DNA of 64,000 nucleotides. Source: Amaranthus tricolor. Lineage: Eukaryota > Streptophyta > Magnoliopsida > Caryophyllales > Amaranthaceae. Shown here piece after piece: positions 12,494 through 24,288 of this stretch (within the stretch, counting starts at the first letter, position 1; every line of letters begins with the position of its first letter). Position numbers and translations under genes: made by a program. Where the stretch lies: positions 34,124,422-34,188,421 of the forward strand of contig NC_080048.1 of assembly GCF_026212465.1 (NCBI RefSeq), read 5' to 3'. Below the pieces are notes generated by a model. The model made no database searches, was not told the origin of the DNA, and saw nothing but the letters and a program-made list of their open reading frames with translations.

Positions 12494-15400
12494 ATGGTGA
12501 CTTCTACAATCAGTTATGAAGAACAGAGAAAGCAGAGATTAGAAGAAAACAAGAAAAGAATGGAACAACTCAATCTCCATAAGCTTTCTCAAGCTCTCAA
12601 ACCTACTCCCAAAATTAATGTTAATCCTTCTCCTGTAAGTTTCATCTTTCTAACAATCAACTTTCCAATTTTTTAGTACTTTTTTGGTTAAATTCTAATC
12701 AATAAATTCATGATTAGGTAAAGAAGCTTAAATCTAGAGCGGTTGGTTTTTCTGTTTCCACTCCTACTCGACGATCGTCAAGAACCGCTGACAAACCTCC
12801 TCCCAACTACAAAGAGGTCTTTTAAAATCTTTGTAATGTGTTTGGTACAATCTTTTATATCTATAACCGTTACTAAACAGTCCTTTCTCTTTGATTTTTT
12901 TTTTTTTTTTGATTTTTCTTTTTACAGTATGGACTGGAACCTCTATTGGCTGGTAGAAGGTGAGATTTTGACCAATTTTGTTTGTGAATTTCCAATTTTC
13001 CGGCTTTCTGGTATTTTTTAGTTTTGTGTTTAATTTCGAATATTAATGCTTTCTAGGTTTTACAAAAGGAGAGATTTGTTGAATAGAGTGTATGCAAATG
13101 ATGAGGATAGAGTAAATGCTATTGAAAGGGCTGAAAAACTTGAATCACATTTGGGTTCTGAATTTCCCACTTTCATTAAACCTATGCTTCAATCACATGT
13201 TACTGGAGGTTTTTGGTTGGTAAGCTCTTCAACCTTTTCAAGTGCTAGTTTTGAATGTAGCAAATTTATTTAGTTGTTTAATATGTGTGTTAGAATAAGA
13301 AATTTCAGTATAATTAACATATAGTAATTGATTTGTACTACAGAGTTTTCCTAATTCATTTTGCAAGGCCCACCTTCCAACAACTGATGAAGAGTTAATT
13401 CTGATTGATGAAGATGGAGATCAATGGAAGGCTAAGTATCTTGCTAGGAAGAATGGTCTTAGTGGTGGGTGGAGAGGATTTTCCCTTGACCATGAGTTAG
13501 TTGATGGGGACGCCCTTATTTTCCAGCTCATTAAAGAAGATACCTTAAAGGTAAACTCAGTATTTAACGGGACTTTGGATTATTGATATTAAAAGTATCT
13601 TTGGATAATAATTTTGGAGAGAAAAAAAAAAAGAAGAGAAAGGGAAAGAAAGAGAAGAGAAATGAAAGGGAAAAAAATTCTTATTTATTTAGGACGAAAG
13701 AGAAGAGAAAGAAAAGAAGATAGGAGTTTTTCCTTCAAATCTTTTCAACTTTGAAAAGATTAATACCTTCAAAAAACATCTATTTAATCTCTTCAAATCT
13801 CTTCCCTCCAAATTCATTCCTTATTTTGTTATCCAAATAAGAGATCTCTCATCCCTTCAAATTTACCTCTTTCCTTTCCTTTCACTTCCATCCAAACACA
13901 CTCTAAGTGTGATAATAAGCGGTGATAATAAAAAGATTTTTAATTTTAGTTTTTACAAAATGTTGCATGTCAACTTCCTAGCAGTGGATCTTTCACCATA
14001 ATTTTAAACATTTAGTACCTCTCACTATAATAAATGGTGGTGGACGTGTACGGATTTTGTGAAAAAAAAAATATTTAATTACTAAACTTTCATTATAATT
14101 TTCCACCATTTGATATTGTTGTGAATATAGACGTATATATGTAAAAAGGATGGTAACAAGCACCCAAATCAAACAATACTAAACAAGACACAAGAAAAGT
14201 GATTTATGGTACCTTATGGTACCCTCCACAAATCAAATGACTTGTATGTCTTAATGATAGATAATATTTCAACAATTACATTATGCACACATTCACAAAC
14301 ACACCTTCATGTGTTTGGATGTAGTAATTTTTACTCCAATACAGTTTCCGTACGTACAAGCTTACTTCTCTCTCCATGGTTCAAGAAAACATAAACGTTT
14401 GCTTGCACTCATTTACATACTCTCTTTTGACCTTTAAACCCTCATTTATAGGCCCATGTGTTTATACGAGTCCAACTTAGGAATCCTCAAGGTATTCATG
14501 TATGAAAATGAAAATTCGAGGTTCTGACATGCTCAGCTAGATCAAGTGACCTACTTGGTCGATCGAGCAGAGTATGTTGCAGCTATTGTCTCCTGCTACA
14601 TCATTTAGCTTGATTAAGTGACCTTTCCTTGCATATTTTCAATGCATTTTGCATCAAACTCTTGGCTTGCGTGAGCCTTTGATTGCTCGTCAAACCCTCA
14701 TCAATTTTCTAATACTCCATCTTAAATGAGGGTTTGATTCTTGATTCAACAAATACTAATAACCAAATAGATCATAAACTCTTAAAATCTCATTGCAAAA
14801 TGTTACACTGTATCAAATTACAAGTAGCAAAGTCATGTAAGCCTGAAATTAATTTTGAGATGTCACACTAGATCATATTTACACTAATACCATAGATTCA
14901 ATTTAAGTTGTATATTTCGTGGATGATTTTCTTAGAATTTCGTTAATATATAATTAGAGAAATTGACGAAAGTATATACTTCCCTTTATTTCAATGCATG
15001 CAATATTTCTATACTTGTCTTATATTCTCTTCCAAATATAAGGAAAAATAGTCTCAATGCAGTTTTGTTAAATTTGTATTAATGTATACTTGAATAATAT
15101 CAATGTTTTATAGTTTTAACTTGGATATATTTGGTTATTTACATATATTAAGAATAAAATGATATAGAATGTTTAAAGCTTTAAAACTTTGAGAAATTAA
15201 TTAAATGTTTGTATGTATGTGCTCGCAAGCAAACCATTTACAACATATGTTTATATGTACTAGTTTGGTTTCCATTGTTGGGCCACAAGAGATTGAAAGA
15301 GATTGTGACCATTGTCCAATTGTTTTGATAAAATCCTCCTCGCATTTATTGACCGAACAAAGTGAAATATGTTTGACTCTAGGGCATTTTTGATCTGTTC

Positions 15401-15562
15401 CAAATTCAAAAAATAAATTAGCTTGAAAATTGTGATATATTGATCTTGAATGTTATAATTATTTGTATATTGTTATAAGTAATTTTCATCTCTTTTTAGG
15501 TCTACATTATTCGTGTAAATTCCTCTGATGAAGATGGAGAGCGTAAAGGTGACGAAAATTGA
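12494..15562 (+). CDS. B3 DNA-binding domain protein, At5g42700-like (copy 1)
   Basis: Predicted plant transcription regulator of the B3 superfamily, acting in the nucleus. Exons: 12494-12634, 12718-12816, 12928-12959, 13057-13219, 13344-13550, 15500-15562. All phases agree and give 234 aa. The N-terminus has a coiled-coil-like basic/acidic segment (YEEQRKQRLEENKKRMEQL), then a Lys/Arg-rich linker ending with the small exon YGLEPLLAGR. The B3 fold follows: FPTFIKPMLQSHVTGGFWL, FCKAHLP, DEDGDQWKAKYL, GLSGGWRGFSLDHELVDGDA, FQLIKED, and VYIIRVN in the last exon. The motifs and the short acidic C-terminal tail match the At5g42700/At3g19184 group; target genes are unknown. The final intron is about 1.95 kb and holds a foldback repeat. 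A paralogue follows in the same direction at 30817-49487. Confidence 0.9.
13601..13906. repeat. Purine/pyrimidine foldback repeat in a B3 intron
   Basis: A purine-rich half (GAAAAAAAAAAAGAAGAGAAAGG and onward) is followed by a roughly complementary pyrimidine-rich half (CTTCAAATCTCTTCCCTCC..TTTCCTTTCCTTTCACTTCC). The TTTGGATAATAATTTTGGA word on the left mirrors TCCAAATTC..TTATCCAAA on the right. It is non-coding and probably a MITE relic within the last intron of the first B3 gene. Confidence 0.45.
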
Positions 15563-15849
15563 GCTTTTGTAAGTGGGGAAATAGAGACAGCAGAACAAAG
15601 GTAATTCTTTCATTACTGCACAAGTGCACATTAGTCATTAATTAGTGTCATATCTTTAATCTAAATAATGAATTAAGAGCCTTAATTTGTGTCATTTTGA
15701 CAATTAAGCCATTCAATGTCTAGAAGCTTCTATACTTTAATCTAAATACTTCCTCCGTTTTGAAATACTTCTTATATTACAATTATGGTACTATTCATCA
15801 TTCAAACTTATTTTATATATTGTGGCTAATGTGTAAGAATAAACATAGA

Positions 15850-16128
15850 GGGTGTTTGGCAAACGGATGATAGCTGGCAGCTGATAGCTGTTTATAGTGG
15901 CTAATTTGACCAGCTAATTTTATTAAATTGTTTGACCAGCTGATTTTGAATCCGCTGCTATGAACAGCTTGTTCAAAAACAACTTATTCAAAAACAACTT
16001 ATTCATATCAATAAGCTGTTTTAACCAGCTAGTTTACCAAACACTAGCATTAGCTGGTATGACCACCAACCCTTTATTCACATCAAAATAAGCTAAAATT
16101 ACTCAATAAGTTAATATGCCAAACACCC
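15850..16128. mobile_element. hAT-type MITE
   Basis: Terminal inverted repeat GGGTGTTTGGCA on the left and TGCCAAACACCC on the right, a common hAT-MITE end. The interior is rich in inverted AGCTG/CAGCT words and encodes nothing. CATAG is present at both flanks and may be part of a decayed 8-bp target duplication. It lies 0.3 kb downstream of the first B3 gene. Confidence 0.65.
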
Positions 16129-16619
16129 CCATAGTCAAGTAGAACTTGTTTGAATTGTTTTATTGCATACTTTTATAATATTAAGTTTTTATTAGATGTG
16201 TATAGTTTAAGATATGATATTTAAAATAACACATTGAATTACATAAAAAGTGCAATATAATAAATATATTAATAAGTAAACTTCAATAGTTGAATTACAA
16301 TGATAATTGAGATTATTCTAGTCACATCATAAATATTCGCAAAACGAGTTTTAGCACAACGATATGTTGCTTTCGCAACATTGCGACCACATTTGTGCGG
16401 CAATATTGACGGCCTAGTAAAACTTTTTTACCCACCAATTCTAAGGATTTAAACATTTATTTTAAGACTTAAAATGTCAATTTTCTACACTTAAAATTTT
16501 TACTCTAAGTCCTAAACTTCTTTTTCAAATGGAACTTTATTTTTTTTAATTACCTACAATTTCCCTTTAAAACACTCGTTACAAGATTTAGAAATTTAAT
16601 TTCAACTCTTAAAACCTGA

Positions 16620-17932
16620 TCCAAGTACGTGTGGTGGTTGAAGCAATTATGCACGAAATGGATTTAGCACACAAACACAAGGGGATATTCCAAGATTGTT
16701 ATAACAATGCCTTGCCAAGAGTTGGACTACCAAACCTCCTGTCAATGCAACACCGGTGCTTTCCTTTGATTAATCAAGGGAATACTCAATGTTCTTGGAT
16801 AGGATGAAGTGCAATCTTGAAGACTGATCAAGGGGTTGCACAACAAAGAAGGGCAAACTGGCCCTAAGTAACCCAATTGCTAGGCAATTGCAAGGAAAAA
16901 CACACTTAGTGAATTTTCTGAATTTTTATTAAAAATCAACTTATTTCTTTTACAATGATGGAACCATCTATATATAGACGTAAGGGAAGAGGGAAATACA
17001 ATGAGAAGGCTAATGACACGTCTAACTAACAATAACGGTCATAAAGGATCACGTGCACAACATGTGCTTCATTAAAAACATAAAAACAAGCTAAGTATAA
17101 TTCTGACAGAAGGCTGCTGAACAGGTGACCTTTCACCCATGTTTTTATGCACTTCCAAAGGTAGATGATGGCTACTAAGAGTCCTAGAAGCAAGCTCCTA
17201 GTGTAGAGATTCCATTTCTACCCTTGGTGGTCCCGTAGGTCAGACGATGTGCTCAAACCAAGTCTCACAAGGTGCCCTGGTCATAAGATCAGTTCTGCAC
17301 TATTTTGCACCAGTGCTGACTGGGTGACCTTCATCCTTTCATCTTGAGGTCTTCTAATGATTGATAGGAGGAATCTTTGACCATGGTAGGAAGATCCAAG
17401 TGTGAAGATTCCAAATCTACCCTTAGAGTCCTCCAAGGAGTCAAGATACGTTCTAGACACAAAGCCCAAGGTCTGCTGGTCAACGGTTCATTCCCCTCTG
17501 TTCTAAGCAACCTGCTGACTGGTTGTCCTTCACAACTGATTTCAGCGAGTTTCCCATGATGTATAGCAATGTTCTTGAGCCAAGGTGTGATGTCCCATGT
17601 ACCAAGATTCCAAATCCACCTTGCATGGCTAATGAATCTTTCCTGGTTGATCTGGAGGAGGGCTGCAAGGTCAGCTGTTTGCTAGCTTTGATCATAGGCT
17701 GTTGTACTGTTGCTTTGAGCTTCTGTTCTTCCTCTTTAGTTGCTGAATCTGTGTCATAGCTTGCATATGACTCATTGCTTTGTTCTTCATTCATGCTTCC
17801 TGTATGAATCCTCATTGAATCATCCCAATATGGTTCAAAACCCTTACTTCAAGTGCACATATTGACAATATGATATATTGATCCATAAGAGATTTACTGT
17901 AATGCCCAATTGCCAGCCTTACACCCAACATA
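16620..17932 (-). repeat. Possible solo LTR of about 1.3 kb, minus orientation
   Basis: Less AT-rich than the surroundings. On the minus strand it would start TGTTGGGTGTAAGGCTGGCA. It has a TATA-like CTATATATAG near 16968-16980, followed by AATAAAAATTC and a pyrimidine-rich stretch, which is the usual layout of an LTR U3-R-U5. No matching target duplication or internal region was found, so both the limits and the identity are tentative. The short frames inside match no known protein. Confidence 0.35.
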
Positions 17933-18503
17933 TGGACTCAATTGAATTTGAGATATTTACCCAAGTGCTCAAATTGACAATTTGACGTATATAATGTGAT
18001 TTTAAACATTAAAGTCATTCTATAAGTAATTTGTTTGATTATTGGTATTAATAATGGGAAAAATATGTTGGTAGAGTTACATGGTTGGTGGTATACAGAG
18101 ATCAATATTTCTTGTTTTCAATGTGTTTCTAAAGTTGCGTGTTCTCGTTGGCAGGCATAAATTAGAGTGCTGATGAAATGATGATGGATTGAGGCAGTGT
18201 CCAATTCCAAGGTTGCTTTGAAATCTATTATGCAACTAAAGTGTATCGATCTTTCCATTTTGGTTTTGCGAAGACTTGATTATGTAATACTTTCGATCTG
18301 AAATGCTCGTAATTGATTGTGACATAGATGAAAAAAATGTTATTATCAGTTGCTAGTATAATGAAATGAAGAAAGTAGTCGGCTCGATAAGATAGATAGA
18401 TGCTTCGACATGTACAGATATCCTAATGGCAATTTGCAAGTAGATTACGTTATGGGTATGTTTTTTAAAGTAATTTTGTAAATTAAACTAGCTCAAATCG
18501 AGC

Positions 18504-19107
18504 TCAATCAAAGTCTGAAGACAGACAGGAAATGGAGCCAACATTTTCTTGGGAGATACTAGTTTCCCATCTAGCTACCATATGGGTTAAAGTATTATCA
18601 CCCCTATGAACAAAGCTAGTTTTAAAGTCATCAAAGACATCTAAGCATGCAAATAAATTTTCATAAACTAGGTGAATATGAGCACAACCCTCCTCTCTGT
18701 TAGAAATGGAAGTGCTGACTTTGAGTGCATGTGCATCCCCTTCCAAGTGAACCTTAGATAAGCTTATTCTATTGGCGACCTCCATGGCGTAGCAGACAGC
18801 CATTGCTTCAGACACTTTCGCGTCCCAATTTGCATGAAAACCGAGTGCCTGTGAGAAAGACTCGACCTTGGTCATCACTAAGGACAATGCCCAGCCCCCT
18901 TCTGCAATAACCACCGACATGGGCATCGAAATTAATTTTTGTGCAACCATTATCTGGGGGCTGCCATGATTGGTAAGACAACACTTTAGGGATGGGAATG
19001 GTGAACACTTTCTGGGCACAAGCTCTGTAATCAGTCACCATCTTATTCATAGCTGTAGTCACCATCTCAGAACAGGAGCAACAAAACGACCATCTCGAAA
19101 CAGCCAC
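18504..19107 (-). pseudogene. LINE-type RNase H (RVT_3) fragment, frameshifted
   Basis: The minus strand reads WQPPDNGCTKINFDAHVGGY..GLGIVLSDDQGRV, then in another frame KVSEAMAVCYAMEVAN..VHLEGDAHALK..HRGDNTLTHMVARW. This is the RNase H-like domain found at the 3' end of plant LINE polyproteins, with its Asp, Glu and Asp positions visible. A frameshift near 18810-18840 separates the halves, and no reverse transcriptase lies beside it. It is a dead LINE tail. Confidence 0.8.
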
Positions 19108-19422
19108 GGGTCCTTCCTAACCTAGATTGAGGGCCCATTCCTCACTCTCTATCCTAGCCCTTCAACTAGAATGTAAATGAGTTGTTAAAAGACGAAAAGA
19201 GTATAAGTCTGCGAATGAAATTAAAAATAAAAAGTGATATTATTACCAAAAAGGAAAAGGATAAAAAATTAATAGGATAAATTAAAATAAAAAGTGGTAT
19301 AATATAAAATAGACGATGGAGTAATGTATATTTAGGGAAAATGACTATCCACTAGCATGTATTCATATAATCCTGAATTCTCGACTAGTTAATTAAGGCA
19401 GACATGTCAATATGTATCAGTG

Positions 19423-19776
19423 GAGTGTTTGGTTTATGGCTTTTTATTTAACTTTTTGATTGATTATTGACTTTTGCTTGTTGATTGCTCAGATAGTTAA
19501 AAAAATTTGGTAAATGGGTTTTGAGTCAGGTAAAAAGCCGGCTTTTAAGCCAAAATAAAAACTACTCCAATTAGTTTTTTTTGTTGGCTTTTGCCTTATT
19601 GACCCACTTTTTCTCTAATAAAATACCAACAATCAATACTAAATTTTCAAAATATCTTCATAAACAACTTGGTTTTTTAGTTAGCTTAAAAGCCAACAAA
19701 AACATCAACATTTTCAACTGGTTAAACAAACCAATTGAAAAAGACAACATCCAACAACTATTTGCAAAACACCCCC
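19423..19776. mobile_element. hAT-type MITE
   Basis: The left end GAGTGTTTGGTTTATGGC and right end TTTGCAAAACACCCCC form imperfect inverted termini typical of hAT MITEs. The interior is AT-rich with inverted AAAAGCC/GGCTTTT words and no coding capacity. Confidence 0.5.
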
Positions 19777-22369
19777 TATAATTAGAGTTTTAACACCGAA
19801 CTTTACCAAAGATAACATGTGTTCAAAGCAAGAGAAGGACCTTATATTTCAATTCAGTAATATTGTCGCGTAACATGTAGAATTCTGTTTTAACCTGATA
19901 TCTCAAGTCAACATGCATTTTTAATTAATTTACTTTTTTATTAATTGAATAGTATATAATACATCTACATTTATAATGATAATTAATATATATAAAGTTC
20001 ATCTCTAATATTTTGCAAACCACCCATTAAAACTAGAATTAACCCTTTTAAAAGTTATGTATTTAGTTATATATTTTTCTTTTATTTTACGTAGAACCCA
20101 ATAAAATATCATGATACACTAATCGTAACTTAGATAATATGAAAAGCATTATTAGGATATCTCTCTACTAACCTACTGTGACTCAAGAAAAATCTTAATT
20201 ATGATCATTGATTAGCAAGGATAAAGCGGGATATTAAATACGGCCCAAATTTTTTAGAGTTCATAAAATTTATTATTATGTGCAAAGTGATATAAACTTA
20301 AATTAAATTTAGATATAATTTATATTTTTTCCTAAGTAATACTTCCTTTGTCTAATAAGTTTAGCTATATTTTTCATTTTGGATTGTCTCAGAATTTTAG
20401 TCAAACCTTTTCCGTAACTCTTTGGAGATATCGTCTTTCTGAGAGACGGCTCACAGGATACCCACAAAAATTGATTAGTCAAAAATGCTAATTAATTATC
20501 TTTTAAACATCACTATGGTGGGGTATTAGGGCATACCAAGTAGGTATACAGGGTATACCAAACGGATAATTGGAGTTGTGAAGTAGGTGTTGATGTGTAT
20601 TAAGTATGGATTTGGGTATGTAAGGATGGTACTTGAGATATGTCACGTATTTGTTTGAGGTATGTTAAATAGGTGTTTTCAAGTATACCAAGTAAGTATT
20701 TGAGGTTTACTAGTATCAGACCATTAAAAACACCAACTTGACAACTTCAGCATGCTAAAAACATCTAGTTGACATACTGTGAACCCCTAGTTGACGTATC
20801 CTAAATGTCCATTTGAGATATCCTAAAACCCTACTGAGTAAGTGTGCAGTTACACTATATTTTCCATCTTTTTAAAAATATAATAAACCGAACCAATTAA
20901 AGAGATTATCTCTCACAACAATTTATTTTTCCTTTTTCGAACATGGACGTCATCTTCTACCTACCATTAAAACACATCTTTAACTACTCATTTCACCTTT
21001 TTCTTTCTTTCTCCTAATCTAAACCATTTATTATACTATCACAAACAAATAAAATTGAGCAAAAACAAAAAAATTTAATATACTTATTACTTAATTAAGT
21101 ATGTTTTGGCAAATGAGGCTTAATATTTGAGACAAAAGGAGCATGAGTTATAGTGTTTTTTTTATAAGGTGATTTAAATATCAATAATAAAAAAGAAGTA
21201 TTACATTATTTAATACAACTTAAATTTTTAGAGCTTTTTTATATTTCGTTCTGACATCTAAAAAATGAATAGCATGACTCTAATTTAGTCATTTGAGCTT
21301 TAAGTAAACCTCGTTATACATACAATTCAATTTTAGTTAGATAAATTGATAACATGTTCGTACAATCAAACCACCGCAAAGTAGTTTTAACTTTTGCAGA
21401 GGCTACTTAATCCAATTCATCCGTATCCCGCTAGAAAATTATGATCAGGATCGGGAGAGATAAGATATACGACAACCTATATTTATGAAAAAGTATAGGG
21501 CTAAAGAGTCTCTTAGTTCAAGACCGTTGTGCAAATTATTCACAATTAGACTTAATTTTCTAAGAGCTGAGCTGCTATTGTGAGACACTGCCTTTCAAAG
21601 AGACAACCTCAAAAGAAGAAGTTTGTATGCCACTAATTTGTATTATTCTATTTAACCTATATGTTAGACTCGTCTCACGATAATACCCTCTTATACAAAA
21701 ACTTGTGTTTCCTAATCATATTTCAATTAGAGTTTCATATTTTCTTATTTTCTAGTTTATTATAAATTTATTGAAGAGCAATGTAAACTAAGAAAATTAT
21801 AGAAACGTTTAACCTTAGTTTACGTACAGTGAAATCTTAAGGTCATTGTATTTATATTATAAAGTTTTTAGGGTTTCATTTATTTATGAAATTGTCATTT
21901 TTTTAGTATAAATATTTAATAATCTAGTATGAAAATAAGAAAATCAAAGGTGATAAAATTCAATTATTGCACATATTCTCATGATTCATACTCCACTATG
22001 GTGGACGTTTTTAGTCATTTTGTGCTTTATTTGAACATATATACAACTATATATATTTTGGTTATATATGCTGTTTTTGAGGGGTTTTGATTATTTCTAG
22101 TATGGTTTTAATGTAAAAGTCAATTATCAAATACTCCTTATGTTTTTTACGACTATAGAGTTTAACATGGTGATTTGACTTGATTGAGAAGTTTTAAAAA
22201 GAAGAAAAGCAAAAAAACTAAAGAGCGATTAAAATGCAAAAGATTTTAGACTTAAATTTTACGTATATTGACACTTTTTATCATAAGTTTTTGATAAAAA
22301 GATTGTATAAGACTTATGGCTTTTAGAACTAGATTTAAAAGCATTCTAATGATAATATATGGTCAATTC
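19777..22369. other. AT-rich intergenic DNA, no gene seen
   Basis: Only short random frames. A Stowaway-like half end (ACTTCCTTTGTCTAATAAG) lies near 20340. 20420-20860 is a patch of degenerate GAGGTATGTTAAATAGGTG words in both directions, probably a decayed Mutator-like MITE. GACGGCTC-type repeat words occur near 20435. Confidence 0.4.
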
Positions 22370-22616
22370 TGTTGGAAATACTTCACATGTGAGACAAGAT
22401 CCCACGTCGATAAAATAGTGGGTTGTTGACTTACATATATAGTGGGTGAGCTAATCTTCCTACCACCATATGGTTTTGGGAAATAATGAACCTCACCAAG
22501 TGTATGTGCAAGTTAACGCTCTTGACTCGTGGATTTGTAGGCTCAAACCTACGGGTCTTCCGTGTCCACACGAGTGGGCCACAGTGAAAATTATGTGACG
22601 AATTGTCACGGCTTAA
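22370..22616 (+). mobile_element. Dispersed ~245-bp repeat, copy 2
   Basis: Starts TGTTGGAAATACTTCACATG and ends near TTGTCACGGCTTAA. It is the same sequence, in the same orientation, as 1809-2052, with scattered substitutions. Probably a TRIM-type solo LTR or other short non-autonomous element. Confidence 0.6.
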
Positions 22617-23039
22617 TACGACATATGAGCAATTTGGCGCATATTCACACTTATGATATAGAAGGAGTAATCAAAAATTAACACTTCACTAAAATCGATT
22701 ATTTTTGCGGTAGATCAAACCACATTCTCCTAAGTAGATGCTAAGTTATATTCTCACAATCTCACCAAGTTCAATTGTTTTATCCGTTTATTATTTGACG
22801 TTACTTTTTTGATTGTCTCGCTATTTTCTTTTCATGAACTTTCAATTTTATCCTTCACTCAACAAAAATTCTCTTAATTCAATTATTTCTACATCTCACA
22901 AACTCAACGCTTGCTTAACGTAAACTTAATATAAGAACTTTCATTTTAAATAAATCAAAATTAAATTGATCGATAATTCACATTTTTGTTTATTTTGTGC
23001 TAAACTTAAGTAAAATAAATAAATAAATCATTTCTAAAG

Positions 23040-23637
23040 TGGGGGAGGATGTTGTTTCCTTTTTGAAGGGTTGGTGGCGAGGTACTCAGTCTCTAAAAGA
23101 CCTGTATTTCTTTGATCCCAAAGTGTAAGGATCCAAAGTTTGTGTCTGATTTTCGCCCCATTAGCTGTTGTAATGTGATCTATAAAATTATTTTCATAGT
23201 TATAGCTAATAAGTTAAAACCTTTCTTGGGAAACATTATATCTCCTAACCAAATTGCTTTCATACCAAAACCGTCCATTACATATAATGCCCTCATTGCG
23301 TTCGAATTCTTCCACTCCATGAAGCGCAAAGTGTCCCCCACAAATGGTGCCATAGCGTTGAAACTGGATATGAGCAAAGCATATGATCGGGTGGAATGAG
23401 ACTTTTTTGAGAAGGTTATGTGGCATATGGGGTTTAGTGTTTTCTAGGCCAAAAGAGTTATGGATTGCATCTTAAGTGTGAACTTTAGTTTCAAGCTTAA
23501 TGGGAGTATTTTTGGTGACCTTAAGCCTTCAAAGGGTCATCGCCAAGGTGATCCTATCTTGCCATACTTGTTTCTTATATGTGTTGAGGCCTTTTCATCC
23601 ATGCTTTCGTGTGCAGCTGTTTTACAAGAGATTCATG
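23040..23637 (+). pseudogene. LINE reverse transcriptase, 5' part, split by a Copia insertion
   Basis: Reads GEDVVSFLKGWWRGTQSLKD, then after a frameshift LIPKCKDPKFVSDFRPISCC, IANKLKPFLG, NQIAFIP, ALKLDMSKAYDRVE, an in-frame stop, and GHRQGDPILPYLFLICVEA. These are blocks 0 to 4 of a plant L1-clade reverse transcriptase. Endonuclease sequence is missing upstream, so the copy is 5' truncated. The frame is cut at 23637 by the Copia element; the catalytic FxDD block resumes after 29056. Confidence 0.85.
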
Positions 23638-24241
23638 TGTAAGGATCGAATGGGGTCACTACGACACCCACAAAGTCACACAAATAAGACAACAAACAAA
23701 ATCAACACACACACAAGTTATACGTGGAAAACCCCTTCAATGTGAAGGATAAAAACCAAGGGACCTCTTGAGGAGTCCACCCTATCTTCTCTTATCGATA
23801 AATTGAGGGAAAAAGAACCTCAAAACAGTACACAAAGGTTCACACACCCACCAACAACAACCAAGAACAATATGAGATGAATTAGAGAGTAAAAGGAGTA
23901 AAATCACCAAAAATACAACATTCTGTCCAAAGACGATGTCAGGAACAAGCTGTCAAAATTTGGGGACGATCCAACGGTGCAATTTCCGGCAAACGGTAGT
24001 TTTCTGATGGCTGCCCTCAAAGCTACGAGCACCCTCTTCTCTCTTTTTCTCCTCCTTTCTTTTTTTTTTGTGTGCTTTTCTGATTTTCTTTTTTGATTAC
24101 ATCAAGCCAAGTAAAAAAAATGACCCTTAAGCTTCTCTTAGAAGCCACATAAATAGGTCCATTAATAAAAACCAAAAAAAAAAAAGGAAAATATTACCCA
24201 AAGCAATACAAGTATTGGATAAATGGGCTGGACCCATAATA
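23638..24241 (-). repeat. 3' LTR of the Copia element in the LINE (604 bp)
   Basis: It pairs with 28398-29056. It lacks about 55 bp present in the other LTR just after the TCCAAAGACGAT word (near 23938). Its first dinucleotide on the minus strand is TA where the 5' LTR has TG. Confidence 0.9.
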
Positions 24242-24288
24242 ATCTCCCCCTCCAGCCCAACACGGGGAAGACCAACATGCTTCAATAA

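Noticed and set aside
17480..17815. A 111-codon minus frame and overlapping plus frames
   Set aside because: No family resemblance and no splice or promoter context; they lie in the LTR-like block.
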